Both the position numbers and the translations under genes were made by a program. This document shows, one piece after another, positions 49,656-57,376 of a DNA stretch of 64,000 bases; position 1 is the stretch's first letter, and each line of letters starts with the position of its first letter. The notes beneath the pieces are model-generated. The model was not told the DNA's origin and ran no database searches. It worked only from the letters and a program-made list of their open reading frames with translations. Origin of the DNA: Pantoea piersonii (GTDB lineage: Bacteria > Pseudomonadota > Gammaproteobacteria > Enterobacterales > Enterobacteriaceae); NCBI RefSeq assembly GCF_003612015.1, contig NZ_RARB01000001.1, positions 62,001 to 126,000 of the forward strand. The letters run 5' to 3'.

Positions 49656-49731
49656 GCCGGTGTAGCTCAGTTGGTAGAGCAGCGCATTCGTAATGCGAAG
49701 GTCGCAGGTTCGACTCCTGTTTCCGGCACCA
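49656..49731 (+). tRNA. thrW: tRNA-Thr (CGU)
   Basis: 76-nt tRNA with encoded CCA; anticodon CGT in ATTCGTAAT, intact acceptor (GCCGGTG... paired with ...TTCCGGC region), D and T arms. The position right of proBA and the sequence match E. coli thrW, the attachment site of P22, Sf6 and related phages. Its 3' part (from 49686) is repeated exactly at 54751. Confidence 0.97.
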
Positions 49732-49785
49732 GTTATATCAAAGCGTTACCCGTCATTCGTTCCTTCTCCTTTTAGCCTGTGTGAG
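49686..49785 (+). repeat. attL-type 100-bp direct repeat in the 3' end of thrW
   Basis: From ATTCGTAATG in the anticodon loop of thrW to CCTGTGTGAG, 100 bp identical to 54751-54850, with different bases on both sides. It starts at the same base as the P22 core recalled from memory, but runs 54 bp beyond the tRNA. The stop codon of the integrase remnant lies inside it. Confidence 0.95.
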
Positions 49786-50395
49786 TGTCGATTTGCTTCG
49801 CATGTTCCGTCAGATGATTCGGTGCCAGATGTGCATACCTGCGAACTATCTCAATGCTTTCCATCCGCCCATTTTTTGAACGAAAGAAGCGATGCGCCAG
49901 CTGAACCAGCCAGCTTGCTCATGTATGCCGTAAGTCATGGAGGCGGAAGTTTTTGATGCCTGCTCGCTTGTGTACTCCCCTCTATGCCTTATTGCTGTCA
50001 CATCGCATTTTCTGAGCGCGGCTGTTTTGGTGTCGTTGTTCCGGTATGCTGACGTTGCTATGTGCCCGAACACCGACCTCTTATGCTTCCCTTGCTGCCC
50101 CTGCAGAATCCCCAAGGTCGTTGCGTTCGGCGGAGCGCCGATATCTTTCTCCGCCTTTGTCTCTTCCGGGGCATCCATGCAACCTTTCTTTCAAGATCAA
50201 CCTGAGACCACTCTAAATCTGTTACGTTTGTACGCCCCATGTTCTTTGGCCGCGGCGTCGATATCTTCGGAACCTTGTCGAGCCACTTCCAGATGACAGC
50301 CAGGTTAAGTAACACGCGAAGCAGGGCAAGATGCGTATTTACTGTTGCTCTTGCTACGGAATTCGGTAAACCAATCACCTGACAATATCTAACTC
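49772..50395 (-). pseudogene. Degenerate tyrosine-recombinase integrase
   Basis: Minus-strand remnant of a P22-like integrase, recognisable only by joining frames. From upstream: RATVNTHLALLRVLLNLA (core-binding domain), a frameshift near KRKISALRR, then the active-site box LHDLRHT-stop-ASWLVQ, where TGA replaces the usual Trp codon. Another shift follows, then MGGWK and [14 protein letters not shown] carrying the nucleophile Tyr. The last codons run into the attL repeat and stop at 49772-49774. The N-terminal ~90 residues are missing, cut off next to the Arc remnant. It cannot be functional. Confidence 0.88.
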
Positions 50396-50411
50396 TGTTC
50401 CCTAATGGCTT

Positions 50412-50639
50412 CTAGCGCCTTCCTGCATCTATCAATGCTTTCGCTATCTGAACTCTTGGGTCATAATTCGAGCCGGAGTTGAGCATTCTGTCCTGCATTT
50501 CTGCTTGTTCCAGGATGTGAATCACTTCTGAGTTCATAGACCGGCCATTGCGCTTTGCTCGCTCAGCGATGGATTTGCGCATGCCTTATGGAACCCTGAT
50601 ATTGATTCTGTCCATGAGCAGACTTGGCGGCTTTCGCAT
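50412..50639 (-). pseudogene. Arc/Mnt-like ribbon-helix-helix repressor, interrupted
   Basis: Minus strand, ATG at 50639 with AAGGAT in front, 76 codons with a TAA at codon 18. The conceptual product has the short Arc strand (DRINIRVP), a stop where Glu is usual, then MRKSIAERAKRNGRSMNSE and the second helix VIHILEQAEM. This is the phage Arc/Mnt family, which in P22 sits in the immI region beside the tailspike and gtr genes. A shorter product starting at the later Met would lack the DNA-contacting strand. Confidence 0.75.
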
Positions 50640-51347
50640 AAGTATCCTTTTCGGTGTTAATGAGGGCTTATGAATGTTGTGTCAATTTAGCGCCGTTAAT
50701 TTAACCCAGTTACACATTTGTTCCAATCTCTAAGGCATCTTCATTCTTATCACCTGATCCGCTTCGGCGGTTTTTTATTGTCCGGAGAAAAGCAGGTGAT
50801 CGTTTCATCAACCCAGCGTTACATAGAATAGAGCGAGGACAGGATCGCTACCTTATTCTCTATTGCGTTTTATTGGCTCTTAACAGCGGTATTGCCGCAA
50901 GGGGCACGATGCAAGTGGCAATCTGACTTAATTCGTTAATGGTAAAGTCTTCACAGCATCCAGAGCCGGGAAAAGCGAATATGGAACACTCACAGCAAAC
51001 ACCGCCTTTCTGTCAGACAGCACCTTAAAACTGACGATTGCGGCATTTCGGCCGCTGAAAAGCGCGTAGCAGTCAGGGTTTAGGGCTTGATCAAGATGTT
51101 CCGGTTTAAAGAAAATAAAGAGAAAAAAGGGTGACGTGCGCATCTACACCGGCGTAATTGCTCATGATGCGAGGCTGAGGGGATAAACCCGTTCCGTTAT
51201 AGAATCGCATGCCTGGATAAATGGGAAGCCACACCAGAGCAAGCGGATGACAAGACCGGTGACGTGATAAGGGAGGCGAAAGCCGTAGGCGATCGCTACG
51301 GCATTCGTTATGAAGAGCTAATGTGCTTTGTTATTTTTGCCCTTTAA
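50640..51347. other. Decayed phage segment between the Arc remnant and gtr
   Basis: About 700 bp of relic sequence. A terminator-like CCGC-TTCG-GCGG stem with T6 lies at 50759-50776. At 51168-51347 an open stretch without a start codon encodes WEATPEQADDKTGDVIRE and RYGIRYEELMCFVIFAL, which reads like a real protein tail, but I cannot name it. A 71-codon minus-strand frame (50928-51143) has no clear ribosome site and I do not accept it as a gene. Confidence 0.55.
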
Positions 51348-52625
51348 TTAGAACATCAGGGCGGCAGTTGCCATTAGACCAAAAATCAAATAAGAGTTTC
51401 TATTTACATCTTTAGAAAACATTTCGTAATAAATCCACAAGCAAGCCGCTGCTGCAACAACCTCCCAAACGAATAAGACTCGCATCCATGACGCGAAAAC
51501 CGTTGGGGAGAAGCTAAGCATAGCTACGGTAGCATATCCAAGTAGTAATGCTATTAGTGGCTTAATTAGGGTTTTGTTTACTGTTGAAGCAATGCTTAAA
51601 CTATAAAAAACAGAAATAATCACCAGTAAGGAGAAAAAGTAAGAGGCATATCGACCATATGAAATCCATCGTTGTGGATTAAGATAATCTTCGTTGTAGA
51701 ATGCTACGCCTAGATTTGTCAGGTTAAAATGCTTAATAGCCATAATTACAAGGTGAATAATCATGACTAATTTAAAGAAACTTGCTGTTTTTGATTTGAA
51801 CTGGCTGATAGAAAGCAAGCATATGCACAGAAAACACAAAGTACCAAATATGATTCCATCGTGCATCACTACTGTTTGATGTACGCGGTCAAAGCCAAAT
51901 GTCAGTTTTTGGACCATTGTCATGTCTTGGAAGCCGGGAATCCATCTCCATGCTTCCTTTTCTGAGCGAACATAGTTGCCAGGCGAAAGAAATAATATAG
52001 CTGAATTAGCTAAAGCAAAAATTATGAAAAGATAGCTGTACTTTCTTCTGTACGTTCTTTCTGAAATGGTAAGTAAAATAGATGATGCCACGGTGAAAAT
52101 CGCGGTTTGCTCATTGAAACAAGATACAGATAAAGAAATTATGGCAAAAACACCTTCGGCAAACCCAACTCTATCCTTTTTCATGAAAACTGAAAAAGAA
52201 TAAGCCATAAGCGACACAGGCAAAAGGTAATTGTAGAATCCTGTGACCCACCATGCGGCGTTTTCATTTACCGACAATGGTATCATCATAAACAGGCAGA
52301 GGAATGCGGCGCACAGCCATGTGCTAAATTTTCCGTTTATTATACGCGATACCGAGGCGCAAAGCAGGAATAGCGATACCGGAATTCCAATCTTCCATAC
52401 CGGATGCATATTGATAGTGCCAACCATCAGCGCATCAAGAGTGAATCGCCCGCTCCATATAATATATCGTCTCAGCATGTATTCTTTGATGTTGATGTTA
52501 TCAAGGGCGTGCGAGAAAACCAGATCGTCAGCGAAACCTTGCAAGCTCAGTCGCAGGCTTATCCCAACAAGGATAATTGCCATAAAGGCAAAAAGATACT
52601 TGTTCAACGTATTATTTACAGACAT
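51348..52625 (-). CDS. Serotype-specific O-antigen glycosyltransferase-type membrane protein (gtrC-like)
   Basis: 425 residues with about 10-11 hydrophobic segments and a large early periplasmic loop (LRLSLQGFADDLVFSHALDNINIKEYMLRRYIIWSGRF), the layout of serotype-specific Gtr enzymes (and DUF6056-type proteins). Such enzymes transfer a sugar from bactoprenol to O-antigen on the periplasmic side; the specificity cannot be read from sequence. ATG 52625 has AGAGGTG in front. Its start lies inside the end of the upstream gene, so it is translationally coupled. Strikingly AT-rich compared with the backbone. Confidence 0.75.
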   Translation of the reverse strand: MSVNNTLNKYLFAFMAIILVGISLRLSLQGFADDLVFSHALDNINIKEYMLRRYIIWSGRFTLDALMVGTINMHPVWKIGIPVSLFLLCASVSRIINGKFSTWLCAAFLCLFMMIPLSVNENAAWWVTGFYNYLLPVSLMAYSFSVFMKKDRVGFAEGVFAIISLSVSCFNEQTAIFTVASSILLTISERTYRRKYSYLFIIFALANSAILFLSPGNYVRSEKEAWRWIPGFQDMTMVQKLTFGFDRVHQTVVMHDGIIFGTLCFLCICLLSISQFKSKTASFFKLVMIIHLVIMAIKHFNLTNLGVAFYNEDYLNPQRWISYGRYASYFFSLLVIISVFYSLSIASTVNKTLIKPLIALLLGYATVAMLSFSPTVFASWMRVLFVWEVVAAAACLWIYYEMFSKDVNRNSYLIFGLMATAALMF

Positions 52626-53061
52626 AGTCACCTCTGTAAAGCTTCCCATTGCTAGCTCGGGAAATCATTACTATTTCCTTTGATATGGATTGTTCCCATG
52701 GAAGAATTCTGATGGCTGACACCAGCCCGGAGTTATCAAATTCTCCAGCAGATTTCATTTCACTGGTTTCTTGGTTTCTTTTGTACACCTGTCCTTTCAT
52801 TTTAATGTATCCTGATCCGTCAGATACTTTAATGTAAAGAGTGTTTTCAAACTTCCTGACACCTGCAGGGAAGGACCATGCAGAAATATAAGCGTAATTA
52901 CTTTTGATATCACATGAGTCAACGTCCCAGGATGTAAGCTTTCCAGCAGTTTCAGGAAGCTGAACCACTTCATGTCCGTTCCACGTATGAAACATAATGA
53001 CTATAAAAAGCAGACCAATAAAAGATAACAACAGGAATGCTCTGTCTATGAGCTTAACCAT
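52612..53061 (-). CDS. Unrecognised membrane-anchored periplasmic protein in the gtr operon
   Basis: 149 residues. One N-terminal membrane segment (FLLLSFIGLLFIVIMF, about 9-24) is followed by a periplasmic domain with two cysteines (WDVDSCDIKS and the last residues YVCK) that could form a disulfide. The domain looks beta-rich (NTLYIKVSDGSGYIKMKGQVYKRN). I recognise no family. The start codon shares its A with the gtrB stop (TAATG) and the end overlaps the gtrC-like start, so it is a genuine member of the operon. Standard gtr operons have three genes; this is a fourth. Confidence 0.8.
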   Translation of the reverse strand: MVKLIDRAFLLLSFIGLLFIVIMFHTWNGHEVVQLPETAGKLTSWDVDSCDIKSNYAYISAWSFPAGVRKFENTLYIKVSDGSGYIKMKGQVYKRNQETSEMKSAGEFDNSGLVSAIRILPWEQSISKEIVMISRASNGKLYRGDYVCK

Positions 53062-53981
53062 TACTTCCTTTCCTTCTTAACAATAAATCTTGGCCGCTGC
53101 TTTGTTTCAATGTAGATGCGCCCGATATACTCACCAAGCACTCCTATACCAATCAGCTGCACACCACCAAGGAACAGGATAGATACCAGGATTGAAGGGT
53201 AACCGTGAACAGGGTTTCCAAATATCAGTGTATCCAGAATCATGTACGCGCCGTAGATAAATGAAAGCCCAGCAACAAGCAGGCCAATGTATGTCCACAT
53301 ACGAAGCGGAAAAGTAGAAAAGGAGGTTATTCCTTCTAGGGCGAGATTCCATAATTTCCAGCCATTAAACTTCGTTTTCCCTGCGATGCGATCAGCGCGG
53401 ATATATTCAACAATCTCTGTTTTTCCTCCTACCCAACTCAGTACACCTTTCATAAAAAGGTTTCGTTCCTGAAGCTGCTTGATGTTCTCTACGACACAGC
53501 GAGACATCAGGCGAAAATCTCCAACATTCTCTTCAATTTTCGGGGAGCTGATTTTATTGTGCAACTTGTAGAACCATTCGGCAGTTACACGCTTCATATG
53601 ACTGTCAGAGCTACGGTCTACCCGCTTCGCCAGTACAACATCTGCGCCCTCTTTCCATTTTTCAATAAGCTCAGGGATAACCTTTATCGGGTCCTGCAGG
53701 TCGACATCAATTGGGATAACGACATCGCCGGTGGCACACTCGAGGCCAGCAAACAGAGCGGGCTCTTTTCCAAAGTTGCGAGTAAATGTTACGTGCTTTA
53801 TTAGTGAATCAGTTTTCTTAAAGAGAAGGATTACAGTTTCAGTGCTGTCTGTGCTTCCGTCGTCTACAAACACGATCTCAACTTCGTGCTCCGCAAAAGC
53901 AGGAAACCCACGGACCTCCTGATAAAACAGCGGGATTGCGTCCTCTTCGTTAAAGACGGGGACTACGAGTGATATTTTCAT
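53061..53981 (-). CDS. gtrB: Bactoprenol glucosyltransferase GtrB
   Basis: Family-2 glycosyltransferase that moves glucose from UDP-glucose onto undecaprenyl phosphate at the cytoplasmic face. 306 residues: GT-A domain starting [20 protein letters not shown] with [10 protein letters not shown] and the metal-binding PIDVDLQDP, then two C-terminal membrane segments ([19 protein letters not shown] and [19 protein letters not shown]). The ATG overlaps the gtrA stop (ATGA). High similarity to GtrB of P22, Sf6 and SfV phages as recalled. Confidence 0.94.
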   Translation of the reverse strand: MKISLVVPVFNEEDAIPLFYQEVRGFPAFAEHEVEIVFVDDGSTDSTETVILLFKKTDSLIKHVTFTRNFGKEPALFAGLECATGDVVIPIDVDLQDPIKVIPELIEKWKEGADVVLAKRVDRSSDSHMKRVTAEWFYKLHNKISSPKIEENVGDFRLMSRCVVENIKQLQERNLFMKGVLSWVGGKTEIVEYIRADRIAGKTKFNGWKLWNLALEGITSFSTFPLRMWTYIGLLVAGLSFIYGAYMILDTLIFGNPVHGYPSILVSILFLGGVQLIGIGVLGEYIGRIYIETKQRPRFIVKKERK

Positions 53982-54337
53982 TTCCGATCCTTGAAAACAA
54001 CAAATCTTGAATAGATAAAGCCGCAAACCAGACTCATCGCTGAGAACACGACTAGCGTTATGACTGGGTTGGAGTGATTACGGTCTGCATATAAGCCAAC
54101 AGCTGAAGCCATGCCGCCCATAAAGAAGATATAAAGCAGGTAGCGAAACGTTGTTGCCTCAGCGCTGAATGTCCATTTGGCATTTGCAAAGAAAGAGAAC
54201 GTCACTGCAATGCAAAATGCTGCGAAGTTGGAGAGGGATTGCGACTGGCCTTCAGTGTAAAGCACGGTGAAAGCGACCCAGTGGATGAGCGTGTTGATGA
54301 CGCCGACGGATGCGTACCGAGCGAAGAGCTTAACCAT
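53978..54337 (-). CDS. gtrA: Bactoprenol-linked glucose translocase GtrA
   Basis: 119-residue four-helix membrane protein of the GtrA family thought to flip undecaprenyl-phosphate-glucose to the periplasm. It begins [23 protein letters not shown] and contains [10 protein letters not shown] and the C-terminal [16 protein letters not shown] typical of phage GtrA. First gene of the gtr operon, next to attR as in P22-like prophages. Only one GATC lies in its upstream region (54367), so the Dam/OxyR phase-variation arrangement of Salmonella gtr operons is not evident. Confidence 0.93.
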   Translation of the reverse strand: MVKLFARYASVGVINTLIHWVAFTVLYTEGQSQSLSNFAAFCIAVTFSFFANAKWTFSAEATTFRYLLYIFFMGGMASAVGLYADRNHSNPVITLVVFSAMSLVCGFIYSRFVVFKDRK

Positions 54338-54420
54338 TAAGACTATCCCCATTAGCAGAAGGTGCGGATCTTGGCATCAGTTTGGCGTTAAGGCAAGAAT
54401 TCGTAGAGATGTATAAGGTA

Positions 54421-54447
54421 TAGAAAAGCCCCGACGATTGGGGGCTG
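54421..54447 (-). terminator. Terminator downstream of the 30-codon ORF
   Basis: Minus strand: AGCCCC, 8-nt loop, GGGGCT followed by TTTTCT. It separates the small ORF at 54492-54584 from gtrA and indicates a transcription unit of its own. Confidence 0.8.
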
Positions 54448-54491
54448 AGGTAGTCTGTGCTGGCCTGAGCCGGCTACGGGAGGAAAAGGGT

Positions 54492-54584
54492 TTAAATCCA
54501 GTGCTGATAAAATGCCAGGCCAACAATAAGAGTGACTGATGCGATGACATTGAGCGCAACGACAGCGCGAGGTGAAACATTCAT
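54492..54584 (-). CDS. 30-residue single-pass membrane microprotein
   Basis: ATG at 54584, TAA at 54494-54492. The product is MNVSPRAVVALNVIASVTLI followed by VGLAFYQHWI: a basic start and one hydrophobic helix. AGGAGG lies 7 nt upstream of the ATG, and a terminator follows 45 nt after the stop. These three signs together make a real small gene likely. Function unknown; it lies between attR and the gtr operon on the same strand as gtr. Confidence 0.65.
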   Translation of the reverse strand: MNVSPRAVVALNVIASVTLIVGLAFYQHWI

Positions 54585-54641
54585 CACATAACCTCCTGTA
54601 CTGAGTGTTATCTAAGGCTAGCAGAATGAGACAGATTTGGG

Positions 54642-54681
54642 ACATGCAAAGATTTGTGACCTTTTCCCGGCCTTTGCATGT
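54642..54681. repeat. 10-bp inverted repeat upstream of the small ORF
   Basis: ACATGCAAAG (54642-54651) and CTTTGCATGT (54672-54681) are perfect inverted copies 20 bp apart. TTGGGACATG and TTGGGACGTG also recur here as direct copies. Candidate regulator site or relic of the phage att-arm region. Confidence 0.6.
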
Positions 54682-54750
54682 TTTCGCATTTTGGGACGTG
54701 TGAGCGCAGCAGAATGGGGTAAAATAATGTGTTAGAGAGTGGTTCTTAGA

Positions 54751-54850
54751 ATTCGTAATGCGAAGGTCGCAGGTTCGACTCCTGTTTCCGGCACCAGTTA
54801 TATCAAAGCGTTACCCGTCATTCGTTCCTTCTCCTTTTAGCCTGTGTGAG
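54751..54850 (+). repeat. attR-type 100-bp direct repeat (partial thrW copy)
   Basis: Exact copy of 49686-49785, comprising the last 46 nt of thrW (anticodon loop to CCA) and 54 nt downstream. It lacks the 5' part of the tRNA, so it is not a second functional tRNA. Together with the left copy it brackets a 4,965-bp interval (49,786-54,750). Confidence 0.95.
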
Positions 54851-54951
54851 CTCAAAATCCCCCTTGCTGTAACTCACTGAACCCTTCTTATCGACCTCAG
54901 CTTTGTCACCCCTTTTCTTATTAGCACTGCGTGCCGCCTGGTAAAATAAAA

Positions 54952-54970
54952 AACAATGATAATCAATTGG
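54952..54970. promoter_or_regulatory. Possible Fur box upstream of the hydrolase gene
   Basis: AACAATGATAATCAATTGG shares a central AATGATAATCA with the Fur consensus (about 13 of 19). It lies 150 bp before the hydrolase start. Weak evidence, stated as a candidate only. Confidence 0.35.
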
Positions 54971-55120
54971 ATACGCTTTACTTGAAAAAAGTGCATTATT
55001 TTTTGTTTGCTATTAAGTAGTGCGCTATGTAAATTCAGCTCATCCCGAATGCGCCGTAGCTAAGGCGGTGCATTTAAATAGCGTGCGATTTAATAGTGAA
55101 TTGATTAAAGGAGTAACCTC

Positions 55121-56128
55121 ATGAAAATTAAATATACCTTTTTAGCCGTGGCACTGGCCGCCGCTTCTGCTAACAGCTTCGCTGAAGCACCGCAGCCGGA
55201 ACGTCACGTACAAAGCTTTTTAAATGCCCTGAACAGCAGCGGCGGCAAACCGCTTGAACAGCTCTCGCCGCAGGCGGCGCGGCAGGTGCTGATCGGCGCG
55301 CAAAAAGGCGCGACGTTGCCTGACGCAGAGGTAACGGAAAAAACCATCGAGATAAACGGACAGCCTTTAAAACTCAATATTGTTAAGCCCAAAGGTGCGC
55401 AGGGCACGCTGCCGGTGTTTATGTTCTTTCACGGCGGCGGCTGGGTATTAGGGGATTTCCCGACCCATGAACGCCTGGTGCGTGATCTGGTCGTCGAGTC
55501 GGGCGCCGCGGCGGTATTCGTTAACTATACGCCGTCACCGGAAGCGCACTATCCCGTCGCCATCAATCAGGCGTATGCCGCAACCCGCTGGGTCGCAGAA
55601 CACGGCGCCGAGATTGGCGTGGATGGCAAACGTCTGGCGCTGGTGGGCAACAGCGTCGGCGGCAATATGGTGGCGGCGGTCGCGCTGCAGGCGAAGCAGC
55701 AGCATACGCCAGCGATTCGCTATGACGTGATGCTGTGGCCGGTGACCGACGCGCACTTTGATACCGGGTCATATCATCAGTTCCAGAATGGCTATTTTCT
55801 GACGCGCAACATGATGAAATGGTTCTGGGATAACTACACCAATAAAGCGAGCGATCGAAACAATATTCTGGCTTCGCCGCTGCGCGCTACCCGCGAACAG
55901 CTGCAGGGGCTGCCGCCAACCTTGATCCAGACCGCCGAGCTGGACGTGCTGCGCGATGAAGGCGAAGCCTTTGGGCGTAAGCTGGATGCCGCTGGCGTCG
56001 ACGTCACGGTAACGCGCTACAACGGTCTGATCCACGATTACGGCTTGCTGAACGGACTGAGCAACGTACCTGCGGTACGTACTGCGCTGCGCCAGGCGGC
56101 CGATGAGCTAAAAACGCATCTGAATTAA
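55121..56128 (+). CDS. Secreted alpha/beta hydrolase (HSL-like esterase)
   Basis: 335 residues with a signal peptide (MKIKYTFLAVALAAASANSFA). The hormone-sensitive-lipase group features are complete: oxyanion motif FFHGGGWVLGDF, nucleophile elbow GNSVGGNMV, acidic residue near TAELDVLRDEGEAF, and the catalytic histidine in GLIHDYGLLNGL. This predicts a periplasmic or secreted esterase acting on small acyl esters; the substrate is unknown. Shine-Dalgarno AAGGAG precedes the ATG. It lies immediately outside attR, in normal-composition DNA. Confidence 0.88.
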   Translation: MKIKYTFLAVALAAASANSFAEAPQPERHVQSFLNALNSSGGKPLEQLSPQAARQVLIGAQKGATLPDAEVTEKTIEINGQPLKLNIVKPKGAQGTLPVFMFFHGGGWVLGDFPTHERLVRDLVVESGAAAVFVNYTPSPEAHYPVAINQAYAATRWVAEHGAEIGVDGKRLALVGNSVGGNMVAAVALQAKQQHTPAIRYDVMLWPVTDAHFDTGSYHQFQNGYFLTRNMMKWFWDNYTNKASDRNNILASPLRATREQLQGLPPTLIQTAELDVLRDEGEAFGRKLDAAGVDVTVTRYNGLIHDYGLLNGLSNVPAVRTALRQAADELKTHLN

Positions 56129-56136
56129 CTCCCTTT

Positions 56137-56162
56137 GCCAGGCAACCTGCCTGGCTTTTTTT
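56137..56162 (+). terminator. Terminator of the hydrolase gene
   Basis: GCCAGGCA (56137-56144) pairs with TGCCTGGC (56148-56155), followed by T7. Confidence 0.9.
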
Positions 56163-56260
56163 ACCTCGCCGCGCACACAAAAAGCAGTGCACCAGAGACT
56201 GCGCCAGGTTAAATTCGCAAAATCAAGCTGTTACTCCCCTCACGACTGCAGGATACAGAC

Positions 56261-56650
56261 ATGTTTGCAAAGCACTATGATGTTGATGAAAACCATATCG
56301 ATTTCCAGGGCATCGTCGATGGCCTCTATTATCCTTTCTATATGGAATGGACGCGCCATGCCTATATGCGCGAAGCGCTGGGTATCGACATTGAAGAGGA
56401 GTTTAAACAGGGACGCCTCTATATGGTGCTGGAATATTCGCTGCGCTTCCGCAAGAGCCTGCAAAAGGGCGACCGACTGGAAGTGACCTGTGCGCTGGAA
56501 AAAAATGAAAAGCGCAATCGGGTTAACTTCGTTCAGCAGATCAGAGTCGGCGGCGTCACTTATGCCGAAGCGACTTTTGTCGCAACCTGCCTCAGCAACG
56601 GCAGGCCCAGCATGCCGGATGCGGTAATGCACGCCTTAAACGCGCTGTAA
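56261..56650 (+). CDS. Hot-dog fold acyl-CoA thioesterase family protein
   Basis: 129 residues of the 4HBT/YbgC-FadM type. The family N-terminal pattern is seen in HIDFQGIVDGLYYPFYMEWTRHAYMRE (here HIDFQG replaces the more usual DxDxxGxVxxxxY), followed by YSLRFRKSLQKGDRLEVTCAL. Probable cytoplasmic thioesterase of unknown substrate. It stands alone, with terminators or long gaps on both sides. Confidence 0.78.
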   Translation: MFAKHYDVDENHIDFQGIVDGLYYPFYMEWTRHAYMREALGIDIEEEFKQGRLYMVLEYSLRFRKSLQKGDRLEVTCALEKNEKRNRVNFVQQIRVGGVTYAEATFVATCLSNGRPSMPDAVMHALNAL

Positions 56651-57376
56651 CGCAGAGGGTGAAGGGCTAAAGCCAGCCCTTTACCTTTACGCACCACGCC
56701 CGATGCCTTATTTCCCTCTGTCCTGACCTCTCGGCCAATTCTTAGGCCGCCCGGCGAAATTGATGAGATATTCGTCACGTTAACCGCCTTAATTTTTCCG
56801 CCTTTATCCCCGCTTTTTTTACATCAGCACTGTTTAAGCTGGCGCTATGTTTTAAATGCATATTGTTATTCTTCTTAAGAGTGCCTTGCTGACCGCAGAT
56901 AAATATTGCACGCATCGAGAAATAAAACTTATTAAGCCCGGTTAATCTAATTTCACGTCAGTTTGTACGACGTCATGAAAGCACAGCTTTTTTTGCTTTT
57001 TCCTGCCAGGATAAATCCTAAGGCTAAAACTGCTTTTCTGCGGGTTGAAGAGGAACCGTTATTAGTGGGTTTTTTACCGTTTAAGGACGCCAGTTCAGAC
57101 AGGTGATAAATCTCACAGATAAGCGTAATCCCTGCTTATCCATTCATTCTGATGAATAAGCAGAGCGTCTGTGCGGAAATTCCGGTTTCGCGTTCGCCCC
57201 ATTGACGGAATAAAAGCGGCACGTAATATCTCATCATTCAATCCTGATTTTTTCTGTAGTCGCACACTATTTATCCGGGAAAAATAAAAATGCTGAAGTG
57301 AGCCCGGCACTAACGTTTTATTGCGGTTATTGCTGCGCTTTTAGCGTGGACGTAAAACACTTTTCCCAGAGGATCT
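56651..57376. other. Long AT-rich intergenic region before the glycosyltransferase operon
   Basis: 726 bp in which I find no gene. An inverted repeat CTGCTTAT/ATAAGCAG lies at 57132-57163. No JUMPstart/ops element (GGCGGTAG) was seen ahead of the polysaccharide genes. AGAGGATCT precedes the ATG at 57377. Confidence 0.5.

Noticed and set aside
50928..51143. 71-codon minus-strand frame in the decayed phage segment
   Set aside because: No clear ribosome site and flanked by relic sequence; I could not tie it to a family with confidence.
54338..54500. Dam/OxyR phase-variation switch for gtr
   Set aside because: Only one GATC (54367) was seen upstream of gtrA; the known switches need several spaced GATC sites.
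54751..54850. Possible second tRNA-Thr gene
   Set aside because: Only the 3' 46 nt of the tRNA is present; the acceptor 5' strand and D arm are missing, so it is an att copy.
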